Notes: a model not told the origin generated them from the sequence alone. A DNA stretch of 45,122 nt from Syncephalis plumigaleata (GCA_025201365.1 JAIXMF010000080.1:1-45122); one strand, 5' to 3'. Shown: positions 21,865 through 35,593, numbered from the stretch's first letter. Program-made: numbers and translations.

Positions 21865-24800
21865 ATGGTAAGTGATATGATATTCTATACTATAGTATTG
21901 TATAGCATGTCATTATTAATCATTGTATATGCCATTCTATTCTATTCCTTGTTTATATGCAGGATATATTCGATCTAGTCGAGTCATTGGCGTCGAAAAA
22001 TCGCCTAGGTGGACTACCGCCCAATCATCCCAATCATCCTAGTAGACGACACTCGCCGCAAGTGCTTAATCCTGACTATGAAGATGGATCTAGTTTTGGA
22101 ACACCATTTCTGTATCGACGTGACAACTCGTATAGCAGTAGCACGAATGGTGGTACATCGAGTGGTATGAGCAATCCTGTTCCCTCCGTGAACGTCGATC
22201 TTTACGGCGACAACGGTTCCAATAATAATGGTAGCTCGGCTAATCATCGACGAACCTATCGCGAGGGGAATAACACGTTCTTTAATCAGTTTCGCAGTTC
22301 ACCGGGCAACTCGCGTAATCCGTCACCAGAGCGTGTACCCGGAGAAAATGGTGGGCATACGGCTCCTCATCTTGCACCGGTGATCCGATCACGCAAGCGG
22401 TCTGAGCCTACTCTACCGCAACCGATAGTAGGTCGTGCGCGTTCGGGATCGCAGTGCAGTGAGATGATGCAACTACCAAATGAAGTCGGAGGTAATATTA
22501 ACCATAGTCATCGATCTGCGCGTTTATCAGGGTATGATGCCTCGGGATACGGCGCCAATTCCGTCTATCAGCATGGCAACTCTCATCGAAGAACCTCCTC
22601 TCAGTCCAATGTGGCGGATCTAGGTGCGCCGCAATCAAATCCAATTCCTATCGTGTCGAAACCACAGGAGAAGGATAGGAAAGCGTCCAAGACGCAGGGT
22701 ATATTTCGATTGGCTCGTCGACGACCAAAGGACGCTGAAGGTAAGTGTGACAATGTCTCTTCAATGATGATGATGATGATCTTGAAGTAGTTCACTAATT
22801 GACATAATATAGCTTCTACTTCAGCAGAGACAAACAACAACAACAACAACAGTAATAATAATCGTCGATGGGGTCATGAAGTAAGATTGGATACAGATGC
22901 CATTTATAGCACGTACGAGGAGAACTCGCCACCCTCACGGAATAATCGATTGGCTGTTCGTGATATGCATCCTACAAAGACAGCATTACGAAAGCGAGGA
23001 AGTATGATTCAGGTAAGTTGTTACATGTCATTAATTAGTTAATAAGATAATATAACATAATATTCGACTAGGTTGATCCAATGGGTGTTGCTATTAATGG
23101 TAAGCAATTAGCAATGCAAATCTTTGATTAACAAGTTAACAACAACAATATTAATAATAGCGGGAAATATGCCAGCCATGGGAATTGAAGTGTTGCAAGA
23201 TATGCCACCTGTAAGAAAGTCATCTATCGCTCATACGGAGGCGATGACACGGGCACCATCTGCTTATCATCATGAACCGACTGATCCCAATCCATACTCG
23301 GGTAAACCGCAAGAGAAGCAGGTTAGTTATAGTGAATACATGAATGACACCATTGATTCATTCTATTGATATATATATATATATATATCATTGACATTAT
23401 ACTAATAATCGTTTATTTTCTCCCTTTCTTCCTCCTTCTTCTCGTTGTTGTTGTTGTTGACGAATATCGATGATGATGATGCAGTATTGTATTCGAGTAT
23501 TTCGATTGGATGGCACCTTTGCTACGGTGACATGTGGTCTGGGCACTACCACCGCTGAACTATGTCAAATTGTAGCGCGTAAGTTCTTCTTAACCGATAC
23601 GTCACGCTATGTCATGGTGCTACGACGTCATAATCTTGATCGAGTATTGGGTGCACACGAACATCCGGCATTCTTACAAAAGCGCTGGCTTGAACAAGCT
23701 GGCTACACGGAAGCGGACAATCTATCAGATCATGGTCGTGAAGACAATAGCTACCTATTCCAGTTCATGTTTGCCGAACCACCATCACATATTGGATTGC
23801 CTGTGCCAAAGGTAAGCTATATATATATATATATATATATATATTTGATATTATATATTTTACATTATACTAATGATTATTATTGTTGTTTGTGTAAAGG
23901 ATGCGGATATTGATCCTAATGCAGCACGTCATTTCGACTTCCAGGCTCGTAATCTACCCACCATTCCTAAATCATTCTTCCGTTATGCATGTGGCATCGT
24001 CACATTGAATCTCTCTCAGAATCATTCGTTAAGTCTACCGATTGAATTCGCTCAACAGTGCGATCAACTACGTGAACTACGCCTGGCCAATAATGACTAC
24101 AAGAGTGTGCCTGAAGCGGTTCGTCACTTGGCCACGCTTAGTCATCTTGATTTGTCGTGTAATCGATTAGCGGAACTCGATCACGCGCAATTAGATCAGG
24201 TTCAACCGTTAACTAGTCTCATGCTGCAGAATAATCGACTCACCGAACTACCGCCTAGTTTCGGTCGATTCGTCTCGTTGACCTCGCTCTACCTGTCGAA
24301 TAATCGATTCAATCATGTACCACGCGTTATTTGCGAGATTCGTTCCTTGACTGATTTGGATTTGTCATTCAATAAGATATCGACTATTCCCGATGAGATT
24401 GGACAGTTGACAAAGTTGCAACGTCTATTGTTGGTCAGCAATCGAATTACCGGTACACTGCCAAAGACATTTGATCAACTGATTGAGCTGCGTGAACTGG
24501 ATCTACGACAAAATGGTATTCAAGATTTGGGCGTGTTAGCAAGCATGTGCAACTTGAACCTACTCTTCCTTGACTACAATACGGTGTCCACGCTCACATG
24601 CGAATTCCGCTCGCTTCAACGACTCACCCTGCACAAGAACCATTTGACATCGTTTAAACCGTCGGCCGTCCCGACATCGTCGCTTACTTCACTGGATTTG
24701 TCAAAGAGTAAATTGCCTCAATTACCCGATGCGATGTTTGAACAACTCCCGATGCTGGAACGCCTAGTACTCGATGACAATAAGTTTGTCTCGGTGCCAG

Positions 24801-27800
24801 CGTCGATTTGTTCATTGCGACACTTGACCCTACTCAGTTGTACCAACAATTTATTGGCATCTCTTCCCGCGGAGATATACCAGCTAGAATACTTGGCCAC
24901 TCTTAATGTTTATGGTAACAATTTGGAGAAACTGCCACCGGAGATATGGTACTTTCAACGATTGAGCACGTTGAACTGCAGTTCAAATCTACTGAAAACA
25001 TTCCCTGATCCACCGGCACCGGGACAGAAACCACCGCCAACCTTGTCGCACAACATGAACGCCTCGCTATTATCGGTGGGCGGCACGAGTAATCTTGCCA
25101 CCGCTCAAACCCTAGTGGCGGGCAATAGTTCCACCACCTCGGTCGCATCATCGCTAAGTAATTCATCATCGATGCCGGTGAGTATGCGACAATCTTCCGC
25201 TTCCGGTTCATCGCTATCTTCATCGCTACGTCATCTACTCCTCGGTGATAACGGTCTCACCGATGATGTATTCTCACCGTTGGCTCATTTCACCGAATTA
25301 CGCACGCTTAATCTTAGCTTCAATGACATCTACGATATTCCATCGGGTGGTCTATACCATCATCCTACGCTCGTGCATCTACACCTTTCCGGTAATCAGA
25401 TTACGAGTTTACCAGCTGAAGAAATAGGTCGTCTACGTAATCTACGTGAACTGTTCGTTAATGGTAACAAGTTACACGCACTTCCTGCCGAGCTTGGCAA
25501 AATCGTACGACTACAAGTACTTGATGTTGGTAGTAATGTACTCAAATACAACATTAGCAACTGGCCATATGACTGGAACTGGTAAGCATATGCGATTATT
25601 TATTCATTCGTTCTATGTAAGCATACTTATTCATTGTGTAGGAATTGGAATCTCGAGTTGAAATATTTGAATCTGTCGAATAACAAACGACTTGAAATCA
25701 AGGTTAACCGACACGATATCGCCATTCGTAATCGTAATCTTGCCGATTTCAGTACATTGCACAATCTTCGTGTTCTCGGTCTAATGGATATCACGCTAAT
25801 GGTGGCGCCACCAGATCAGATGCACGATCGTCGTATCCGTACCTCACCCTCCGAGGTGAACTACATGAGCTACGGTATGGCCGACACGCTAGGTCGTTCG
25901 GACATGTTATGCGCATGGGATCTAGTGGTACCACGCTTCCGTGGCAACGAGGACGAGTGTCTATTCGCGCTATTCGACGGTCGTATGGGTAGTAAGTTCA
26001 GCGGTGGACGTGGTTGTCGCATTACCATGCTGCTAAACGAGAAATTCCCGAAACAATTTGAAATTGAACTACGTAAACTACGCACCGATGAAAAGGTGGA
26101 GGATGCCATGAAACGCGCCTTCCTTAATGTCAATAAGGATCTAGGCGCGGTGGATGTGGCCGAACCACGTACCGGTGCCGCCGCACTAGTCATCTACATC
26201 TCGGGCACGCAATTGTACTCGGCCAATGTTGGTGACACACTTGCCGTGTTGGCACGTCAACGCTGCGACGCAATACCATTATCGATGAAGCACACGCCAT
26301 GGTTACCCGATGAAATTGCTCGTATTCAAGCGGCTGGCGGCTACGTATCGCATCAAGGCTTGGTCAACGACGAATTGGAGGTGTCGAGATCATTTGGTCA
26401 TTTCCATTTGTCGCCCATTATCAATGCTAATCCACATATTGCCAAGGTGGAACTGTCAGATGATGATGAGTTTGTCATTCTAGCGAGCAAGAGTCTATGG
26501 AATCGAATGTCCTACCAAACGGCGGTGGACGTGGCACGAACTGAAAGCGACGATCTAATGTTGGCCGCGCAGAAATTACGCGATTTCGCCATCGCCTATG
26601 GTGCCGATGAAAGTATCATGGTAATGGTTATTGGCGTGGGTGACCTATTCGACTCGCGTATTCGCAATCGACGTATGGTCAATAGCAAGCAGAATCAGTA
26701 TAAGCCGGGTGCACTACACTATGGTCTCGTGGATACTACATCGACAGAGGATATACGTACGGGTGTTAAGAAGAATCGCCGTAAGGAGAATCTACCAGGT
26801 GATTCGGTAAGTAATGCGTGATATATGTATTCATTAACCATTTAGTTAACTGACTCTAAATGACATTATTAGACACTACGTCGACTGCAACAAGAAGTGG
26901 AGGCACCCAAGGGACTAGTATCGCTTGTATTTACGGATATTAAAAACTCCACCTTCTTATGGGAAACCCTACCCAAAGCCATGCAATCTGCCATTAAGAC
27001 ACACAATGAAATCATGCGTCGCTACCTGCGTAACATCGGTGGCTACGAGGTGAAAACGGAAGGTGACGCGTTCATGGTATGTTTCCCGTCTGTCGTGTCC
27101 GCCATGCTTTGGTGCTTGACCGTACAATTACAACTACTGCAAGCGGACTGGCCACAAGAGATTCTAGACGCCGAGGATGGCAAGGAAGTCTACTGGGAGA
27201 CCGAGGATGGCGAGCGTGAACTCATCTATCGCGGTCTATCCGTACGTATGGGTATTCACTGGGGTTCACCCGTATGTGAGGAGGATCCCATCACACGTCG
27301 TATGGACTATTTCGGTCCTATGGTGAATCGATCGGCACGTATCTCGGGTGTGGCCGACGGTGGACAGATCTGTGTCAGTCAGGATGTAGTTAACGAGATT
27401 ATGGCGGTGAACGAGTTGATCGACTCGGAGGAGGTGCTCGACAGTGTACAGAAAGATTTACGTCGTCAAGCATTAGCACTACGTAAACTAGGCTTCCTCT
27501 TTATTAATATCGGTGAACGAAAACTTAAAGGATTAGAAGGAGCCGATGTATTATCATTGGTAGGCACACACACACGCACACACCTTACTAATGAGTAACT
27601 GAATTCATCAATACTAATTATATAATGTAATGTATATATATAGGTATATCCACAGGCACTAAGACGTCGTTGGGAATTTACCGAACTAAGTAATAATGTG
27701 GCCAAGGTAAGTAGACACGCATATTGACATGGATAGAACTAGTAGTTGTAGCAATAATTGTCTAACAAATAATAATGAATAGGGTATATCATCGTCTAAT

Positions 27801-28361
27801 GAATCATCTGCCGTACAAATACTCGATCCCGATACAGTACGACAGCTAGGCTTCTTCTGTCTACGGCTGGAGCGTATTACGTCAGGCACTGTAATATCGC
27901 TAAAGAGAAAGTCACGTATTGATTATCTTAATGGTCTATTGACCTTCCATGTTAAAGACAATGCAGAAGATGAAGAACTACTAAGAATAACCGAGAACTT
28001 AATTACACGTATTGAGGTAAGCATATATTGCCTATTACTATTCATACTAATACTAATACTAATGATTATAATATAGAATGCCACATCAACACTTTATCTC
28101 AATCGTATAGAAAGCTATGCCGATGTACTAGATGATGTTAGTCAACAAGTAGACAAAGAAACAAGTGCCATTCTCCAATCAATTATGGCATTATTAGGTC
28201 GTGGTAATCCTTTACCTGCGTATAATCAAAAGATATCTGAATGGGATTCAGATGTTGATGAAGATGAAGGCGCAGAAGTAGTAGTAGTAGAAGGACAAAC
28301 AAGCATAGAAGATGAACCATCAGCCATTATGGATGCTTACGCAAATATGGAGACTATTTAA
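21865..28361 (+). CDS. CYR1: Adenylate cyclase (fungal Cyr1 type)
   Basis: Twelve exons (21865-21867, 21963-22740, 22813-23012, 23072-23099, 23161-23321, 23485-23811, 23900-25581, 25642-26806, 26873-27559, 27644-27706, 27783-28016, 28077-28361) give 1870 residues. It makes cAMP for PKA signalling under Ras control. Domain order: disordered Ser/Asn-rich N-terminus (1-390); Ras-association domain (about 391-499, YCIRVFRLDGTFATVTC); leucine-rich repeats (about 515-1060); PP2C-like domain (about 1135-1400); class III cyclase domain (about 1450-1660) with LVSLVFTDIKNSTFLWE, KTEGDAFMVCF and MDYFGPMVNRSARIS; then an acidic C-terminal region. The metal-binding Asp residues and the adenine-selecting Lys are present. 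The PP2C motif reads FDGRMGSK instead of DGHGG, so that domain is probably not a phosphatase. The start codon is the last three bases of the first exon. Confidence 0.95.
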
Positions 28362-28868
28362 AGGATTATTGATCAAGTGTTGTTATTTCTTCTTTTGTTA
28401 TTGTTGTTTCATTTAAAATACACCGCACAACTCGGCTTTATTATTTTGTACGCCTTCTTCATTTCTCTCTCCTCTCTCTCCTATCTCTCTCTCTATACTA
28501 CTGCACTCCCAGTTTCGTATTCGTACTTTGTCTCTCATTCACTCACTATATCTATCTATCTATCTATCTATATTATGGATTTTGCACATTGAACTACAAG
28601 AAATAGATAAGATCTTATTAATGGTAAATATACTCATTCCTAGGAGAGTGTTACCATTGATTATATTACTACGATTCTATAATCAAGTTGTTCAATCGAT
28701 ATTAATATCTAGATTAGTTGAAAACAAACACTAATTAGTATAGATCCATTCATTCACTATTATTATAGTACTCTATTACTTATTCATTGATTCTGATAAA
28801 TAAACTTTATTTAACATTCTATAGAAAGGTAAACAAACAACCAAGTAAGAGAGCAGACTAGTTCAATA
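28362..28868. other. Intergenic region between convergent CYR1 and SET genes
   Basis: About 500 bases, T-rich near the CYR1 end, with a CT-rich tract (28460-28510) and a TATC tetranucleotide run (28550-28572). I see no gene. Confidence 0.55.
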
Positions 28869-30893
28869 TTAGCGATGTTTTTTACTTGTCATTTTACGAC
28901 GACCATGTTGATGATGATGATGTCGTCCTGTTGTTTGTCGATTATTTGTACGTCGTACTACTTTACTGCATCGTTCAATACATGCTAATAAAATACGTTT
29001 CTCATTAATACGACATGTTAATGCGTTGTATGTATTCTTATCCTGGTCAACACGCTAATAACAATTGTATGATTAGTATTGATGATAGATTATCTAATTT
29101 ATTATTACTTACTGCTAATTCACGACGTTGTTGATCTTGTTCTAATGTCGTTTCAGGTGGTGTATAGGCTAATAAACGTTGTCTAGCAATTTCACGTAAT
29201 ACACGACATAGATTGGCAATCAATGGTGTCACTTGTATTGATGCTCCTTGAGACTCTTGTGATAATAGCATTAGTGTATCCTCTACTAATGAGCGTAGCA
29301 TTTCAATACTACGTGTCATATGAAGTGATGATTGTTGACATGCCTTGAATGCATCATCGCGCATACGAATTACTGATAATAATGCAGTTAATAATGGATC
29401 AGGCATACCACCGAAAGTAATACCGAAATATTCTGGTAATATCGTAGTGGTTGGTTCTTCATCTTCATCTTCATCTTCATCAATAAGTTCAAATTTATCC
29501 ATATTCATGGTAAAGAAATCGATTCTCTCTTGTAATGCAGCGGGTGATGTTGCATGTTGTCCACAAATACTGCGTATAATATCAATGTGAATACTCACCA
29601 CGTCACATGGATTAACATCTTCTGCAAATCCGTAACGTGCCAGTAAATGAGCATTACCATGATAGCCGTATGTATTGTAGATTTCATCACCTGGACGTGC
29701 CTCTTGCACTACTGTCATCTCTAATCGATCCTCTGCATCATCTCCATCTCCATCTACATGATCATTACAGACTATATCTTCTTCACCATCTTCCTCTTCA
29801 TCTTCATCATCTATATCTTCATATTCCTCTTCCTCCTCTTCATCATCATTATCAATGATTGATGTATCAATAAGCATGGGTGTACTCGTGTCTTGTAGGG
29901 CTCGTTCTATTTCTATACCAGGTGGTATCATAGAGAATGGTGGATCTTCTGGATCAATGGCATGCTCACATCCAAAGGCAGCACCACATACGAGACATAC
30001 ATCGAGATCAAATTCAATATGTACGTGTTCATCGCATGTCTTATGATTGAAACTAGCAGTAATAGTTCATGAGTAATAGTATATAGATGCATATACATAT
30101 AAATGATTACTTACATATCTGCCAATGGCACCATTGCTTCACCATGATAATCATCGACAAAGAATGCACGAGATGCCACTAAAGAACTAACACGCATAAA
30201 TTGTTCTAACGTGTAATGCTGATTATTGAACAAGTCGGGATATTGATTGAGTAATGGCATTACTTGTGTATCATAATCATGTTGAATACCATGCTATTAC
30301 AATACAATCATCATTCATTAATAAATATATGTATATGTTATATGTACGTACTTACTTTATCCTTACTAATGGATTCTTCCAATTCAGTGCCTTTCAACCA
30401 GGCTAATGGTTCATTTGGCCAGAATATGGGTAATGGCTCACTTATCGGCAATGATTGTAGATAGCCATACCATGGTGATGCCTCACCACGAGCTATTTCA
30501 AACATGACACTAAGAGTAAGTGCTACTCGATCACTTAGTCCAGTTTCTTGTTCATCATCGTCATTATCACTATCACTATCATCACTATCACTTTCTACAT
30601 TGAACATGGCATCCTCTAGAATATTGGCAATACCACAATTCTTTGCAGATAATATGGCACTTCTAGCAATACGGCATACTATACTAATATTAATAAAACA
30701 AATAGAGATAATAATCGTATTACTTACCAATATCGTCTTCTTTCAGTGATTTACGAGCAAATACACCCATTTCATAGCCGGTCATTTCTTTAACTACGCG
30801 TATTTCAAGTCGTTCCTTATCATACCATACATTATTATCGGTAAACCATGTCAACAACCGTTGTAGTTGCTGTGTCTTAGTAGATTGACTCAT
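28869..30893 (-). CDS. SET-domain protein lysine methyltransferase (SETD6/Rkm type)
   Basis: Five exons (30893-30728, 30678-30356, 30293-30115, 30052-29113, 29054-28869) give 597 residues. The layout is that of Rubisco-LSMT-like methyltransferases, which modify ribosomal or nuclear proteins with S-adenosylmethionine. N-terminal MGVFARKSLKEDDIG begins the SET fold. The motif DIFNHKTCDEHVHIEF and, after a long insert, RPGDEIYNTYGYHGNAHLLA then RYGFAEDVNPCD form the cofactor and active-site end. Between them is a highly acidic insert (29760-29870, runs of Glu/Asp). A C-terminal helical substrate-binding-like region follows, ending in a basic His/Lys/Arg tail. An upstream in-frame ATG at 30923 would add a MTITTTTTTT leader encoded by a trinucleotide repeat; 30893 is the more likely start. 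Confidence 0.88.
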
Positions 30894-31152
30894 AGTAGTA
30901 GTAGTAGTAGTAGTTATTGTCATTATCTATAGTAATACTAGTAAACAACAACAACGACAACAACTAATAAAAAAGAACAAAAAAGACAAATAGCAAGAGG
31001 TGTACTGAGTAGGTGTCTACATGTGTGTATATTGAACCGGACTTTTCCATTTTTTACAGGCTTTTTCCATCCAATTTGCGCAGTTAGCATTTTGTCTTTA
31101 CGAATAAATAATATTTAACACTTACAAGTACAAGTACTCCCGTATTCTGTTT

Positions 31153-31185
31153 CCCAGCCCTCCTTCCCTTGGGGGAAAGACTGGG
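31153..31185 (-). ncRNA. GC-rich hairpin in element copy 2 (omega-RNA-like candidate)
   Basis: The same 33-base hairpin as in copy 1, in the matching position between the Fanzor-tail stop and the element's right end (on this strand the end near 31057). No difference from copy 1 is visible across the stem. Confidence 0.35.
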
Positions 31186-31201
31186 GTGATAGCGATAACC
31201 A

Positions 31202-31405
31202 TCACGGATGAATTGTTTTTTGTTGTTTGGTTCCCTCTTGGTCTTGTTCTTCATTGCTTGAACGTTTAGAAGGAACGGCACCTCGTCGGAATTGTGTTGG
31301 AATACCATCTCCATTACGAACACTGCGAATAATCTGAATGAAGTTCAGACATGCAGCCATATCCCGATTCCATAAACGATAATCAATAGCTACTTGTAAG
31401 TACAT
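31202..31405 (-). pseudogene. Fanzor C-terminal tail inside element copy 2
   Basis: A 67-residue frame nearly the same as that at 20029-20232, again ending SKRSSNEEQDQEGTKQQK then TIHP. Both copies keep the frame open, either because they are young or because it is under some constraint. Confidence 0.75.
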
Positions 31406-31789
31406 GACATGGCAATATCCAACTATACTAGTACACTTGTATCATCTACCTTATAGAATTGATGATGATAGTTATCACTATCAATATAAGATCCATTACT
31501 AATACTGAATTGTTATTATTATTATGCTATATCAATTGGCATTTCTATGGTGATAATGGTGTTAACTATTGTGTTAATCTATTTATTAATAAACTGCAAA
31601 AGTTAAAGGATAAATGCGCAAATTGGATGGAAAAACACTGTATTTCCGTTTTTTTCTTACTCCCTATATGTTTACCTAGTGTGGTTATATCCGTCTTGTT
31701 CCCGGTTATATTTATAGCTAATTGACTTACTCGCCATCTTTACGCTGTTAACTTGCTCTCTCTCGTCTACATTCAGCAAATAGGTGACC

Positions 31790-32647
31790 ATGCCACGATC
31801 TGATCATTCTCGTGATCCCTGGTAGGTTATATTAATACTGTATCAGTATAGGAAATGTAACAGATATGCTGCTTCTATATTATTATTATTTGCTTACTCT
31901 ACTAGTCCCTGGGTGATTCTTAACGATATGGGTGGTGCGTTTGTTATGGGTGCTATTGGCGGTGGTATATGGCATTCGATCAAGGGAGCAAAGAATGCAC
32001 CACGCGTAAGTATAAAGCGTATACACAGCAATCATAAGACTTATTGTATGAGTAATAATATAGGGAGAACGACTCTACGGTTCTATCTCTGCTGTACGTG
32101 CACGTGCACCAGTTCTAGGCGGTAAGTAGATAGGATTAATAGGCTGTTCGACGAGAGATCTAATAGATAGAATGACACACACACACGTATTATATACATA
32201 TACATATAGGTAATTTCGCAGTATGGGGTGGTCTTTTCTCGACGTTCGACTGTGGCATGCGTGGTATTCGTCAAAAGGAAGATGCATGGAATAGTATTAT
32301 AAGCGGTGCTTTGACGGGTGGTGTTCTAGCAGCTCGCGGTAAGTAATAATGAGTTAGTGGATGTGTATGCCTGTTCATTGCTTCATGATCTAACATGCAT
32401 GTTATCGTGTTCAATTAGGTGGCACGAAACCAATGCTTATTTCGGCGGCATTTGGTGGTATATTCCTTGGTGTTATTGAAGGAGTCAGTCTAGTAATTGG
32501 ACGTATGTTCACACCCGAGAATCCAGCCATGATGCCAGTAAGTATCCCATTGCAATCTATTGACTACTAGTTGGCTTGTTTATTAACGTGTAATCGCATC
32601 AATAGATGTCGGATATGGGTTCAGCACCGACACCGGCAACCCAATAA
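31790..32647 (+). CDS. TIM17: Mitochondrial inner-membrane translocase subunit Tim17
   Basis: Six exons (31790-31821, 31906-32005, 32064-32121, 32210-32338, 32419-32537, 32606-32647) give 159 residues, normal for Tim17. It is a core part of the TIM23 complex, which passes presequence proteins into the matrix. Landmarks: [19 protein letters not shown]; the Gly-rich membrane segment [40 protein letters not shown] with the conserved Cys, and [20 protein letters not shown]. The first Cys (codon split by intron 1) and the one in FDCGMRG are the pair known to form the Tim17 disulphide. Four membrane helices are expected. Complete and apparently functional. Confidence 0.96.
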
Positions 32648-33596
32648 ATGGTAATAACAGGAAGAAGAAAAGAAAAGAAAAGCGACGGAATAGATTTCTG
32701 TTTAGTGGATCGAATTATATATGCAATGAATCAACATTAATGAAATTAAAATTTACAGATACAATTACATTTGTATACATGGAATGAGCAATTGAATGTA
32801 TATCACTATTAGTAGTAGTAGTTGTAATTAATTGAGATACCTTTTGCATTAGTCTTTTTAATCTATATGCTTAATGCATAAGAGTAATAACAATAGCGAG
32901 ATTAAAGTAGGGTTAATATTCTTTGATAACATGAATAATTAGAATACACTTGTTGATGCATACTCTACATGTCCTGTAAATTATTACCATTGTATGACAA
33001 CACGCGTCATTATCGTATACTTGCAATGGTTGATATAAATTGCAAAGAAGGGAAGAGATAGAGGAAGAAAGGAAGGGGAAAGTGAGGAAAGAGTACAGGC
33101 CCATGTGCTAGCTAACTAGTGTATTACACTGCACAAGTTATATTTAGTATACCTATTTATCCACATGAATAACTGGTTTACGGACGACGATGATACTTGC
33201 AGCATGCTTGTCTCCAACAAGTTATGATACCCTGGTATGATGCAGCTTGAACGAGGAGTACAAGAAGGACATCATCCGCCAAGAATCCAGCGTGGATCAT
33301 ACACTACGCCTTTTCTATTCTATTCAGTTGTAGTTTCATTCTATTTATTCCAATCTATATCTACATGTATACGTCGTTGTTATCATTCTACCATTATTAC
33401 ATCATTGCGTTGTTCCAGTTGTATTAGTCAAGCATTGTTTTCTAGTATAATTGATTGCGCCAACCTAATAGCCCGTACTTTACCTTTATATTCATTCCTA
33501 ATCATCATCATCATCATCATCTACTGGACGTAGTTTATTTTCCTTTTACTAATTATTTAGATATACATATATACATATACTATTATTGCGGTGAAG
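32648..33596. promoter_or_regulatory. TIM17-KCH intergenic region
   Basis: About 950 bases: the TIM17 3' flank with AT-rich runs, a purine-rich stretch (33040-33095) and the probable promoter and leader of the first KCH-like gene with an ATC run (33500-33525). The open frame at 33237-33533 is low-complexity and has no protein-like pattern. Confidence 0.5.
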
Positions 33597-35593
33597 ATGC
33601 AATATCGTGCTGGCACAGTAAAATGGAAGCGAGAAGTAGTACCGGATCATAAATTTGACTATGTTGATATCACATTATTCCACGATAAATCATTGATCAC
33701 CCGATTGAAATATTGTATGGTTTATCTGATGAGTCTTAAGGATATAGCTGAATACATACTGGATATTGTAACACTATTCCAATTTATTAGTTCACCTAGT
33801 CAAAGATACGCAGGTGTCCTGGGGGTTACCTCTTGGATTGTTTACTGCACATCTCTCTTGCTTTCCACTGCATTCTTTCTATGGGAGTGGAAGAAAGCCT
33901 ATCGTATCGTCAAGAGTCGTGATATCGCCTATGCTTACACGAATCCCACCGCTTATCGCTACTATTGCGTACGATCTTATTCAACCTTTTGTTTCTTCAG
34001 TAGAATTAATGCAAGCAAGGGTATTTGGGGTCGACTAGCTTATTTCATCTATTTTCAATTGAAAGGTAATTATTTATACATTACGTGGATTATCATTATT
34101 ATTATTATTATTAACGTTTACTAAACAAGTATAGGCTGGAAGCGTCTGGTATTCGTTACCACACCACGTCGTGTACTTAATATCGCGATTATCTTATCTG
34201 TAAACGCAAGGGAAGCATCAGGCATTGAGGATGATAGAGGCAGAGCCGCTTCCACTATCAGTGTTATATCAATAGTTCTATGGTATATAACCCTTGGTTT
34301 TACCGCTGTGGCATGTTTACTCTATCCTTTCACCGTGCGAAAAATACGCGATAACTTGAAGAAATACGTTTGCCACAAGATAGATAAACGGTAAGCATCA
34401 GTGCTATTATATTTCATTGCTATATATCGCTTACATTCATATGCGTATATACAAATTGTAGTATTTCCACATTAATGATGCGTAAATCTCGTAAGCTACG
34501 AGCCAAAGAGCAGAGGGAACGAGAAATACTCGAGGAGGAATTGAAGCGAGCACGCGGCCGACCTGTAAAGAATGATGCACCTAGCACGGTGAACAATGCA
34601 AAGAGTCTACCCGAGATGAGGAATACCACGAGTAATGATGCAAATGTACTTTTTAATTTGGCACGATCATCGCGTACCGCGGATGTTAGACCGTCAAACA
34701 ATTATGGAGGATCTCATACGTCAAGTCAGTCGAGATCATCAGCTCGACGATTTCGCGTACCTCGTATTAATCAGCATAGCTCTGAAGCATCAGCACACGT
34801 ATTCGCACCAATCGATCAGACGATGTATGGTCATTCCGTGCAGTATGGATATCATCAACGACTAGGCGTGGATGTCAATGTGGTTAATAGTGATCACGAG
34901 GAATCCGACGTAGAATCCAGTTATAGTTGTCCTTCCAATGGACCACTACCACCCTTCGCACATGTATACACGGATAGCGACACGGATCACGAATATCCCA
35001 TCCCGCCACCTCCACGTCGACCTGCTTCGCCAGCTACCAGTGTCTCCTCAAATGGATCTGGCGGTGGTAGCGGTGGTCGTCGCCACAATAGACGTGGTCC
35101 TCGTAGTCATCATGGAAATGATAGCGACAGCGGTGTATCCGATCGATATGCGCAATCGGCACGTCGTACGCGTAACCAGCCAAGTCGCTCGCGAATGCGT
35201 GCCAGCGAGACACGAATACAAATACCGATGCAACCAACATCGAGTCATCACAGCTCATCGGCGCACTTTTCGCAATGGCAATCGCGATCAACGTCGACAC
35301 TTAACACGAATGGATACTCGAGTAATCATAGCGATATAGAAGATGAACTACCATTGAGCCAATATGTACGACCGCATTCTCGTCAAGCAAGCAGTCAGTC
35401 ACGCCAGTATCCACGACATGCACCGCCATCATCGTCACCATCATCGTCACGTACGCAACAATCACATCAAAGTCGTCGTGCTCATCCAACAAACGGTACT
35501 CGTATTGCTCATCCACCTCCAGCGCATCTGCCACACCACACTACAAACTCATCTAATAGTAATAGTAATAGTCGATCTCGACCACGTCGATAA
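33597..35593 (+). CDS. KCH1-like low-affinity potassium transporter, paralogue 1
   Basis: Three exons (33597-34065, 34135-34390, 34462-35593) give 618 residues. Yeast Kch1/Prm6 promote low-affinity K+ influx at the plasma membrane. Family signatures: WKREVVPDHKFDYVDITLFH, KAYRIVKSRDIAYAYTNPTA, RYYCVRSYSTFCFF, the junction QLKGWKRLVFVTTPRRVLNI, and KYVCHKIDKR before the second intron. Several hydrophobic segments lie between residues 40 and 260. The C-terminal ~350 residues are Ser/His/Arg/Pro-rich and probably disordered, starting with a basic coiled segment (RKLRAKEQREREILEEELKR). The start is the ATG at 33597; the frame is open a little further upstream with only a GTG. It shares both intron positions with the two other KCH copies. 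Confidence 0.88.
34795..34913 (+). other. Conserved block inside the disordered KCH tail (paralogue 1)
   Basis: About 38 residues (VFAPIDQTMYGHSVQYGYHQ then RLGVDVNVVNSDHEE) nearly identical in protein and DNA to the block at 36648-36754 of paralogue 2. The tails on either side have diverged strongly. It is not visible in paralogue 3. Confidence 0.85.

Larger units (their letters stand above)
31057..31640 (-). mobile_element. Tc1/mariner-like non-autonomous element carrying a Fanzor tail, copy 2
   Basis: The second full copy, inverted relative to copy 1, 584 bases, flanked by TA (31055-31056 and 31641-31642). It shares the inverted repeats, left region, Fanzor tail (31202-31405) and hairpin with copy 1, with only scattered substitutions. 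In the tail I see Val to Leu in YRLWNRD and Gln to Arg in TQFRRG. It lies between the SET gene start and the TIM17 promoter. Note CTTTTCCATTTTTTACAG directly before its end, a partial echo of the inverted-repeat sequence. Confidence 0.85.

Noticed and set aside
33237-33533. 98-residue open frame before KCH paralogue 1
   Set aside because: Low-complexity Ile/Ser/Phe translation of the leader; the real gene starts at 33597.
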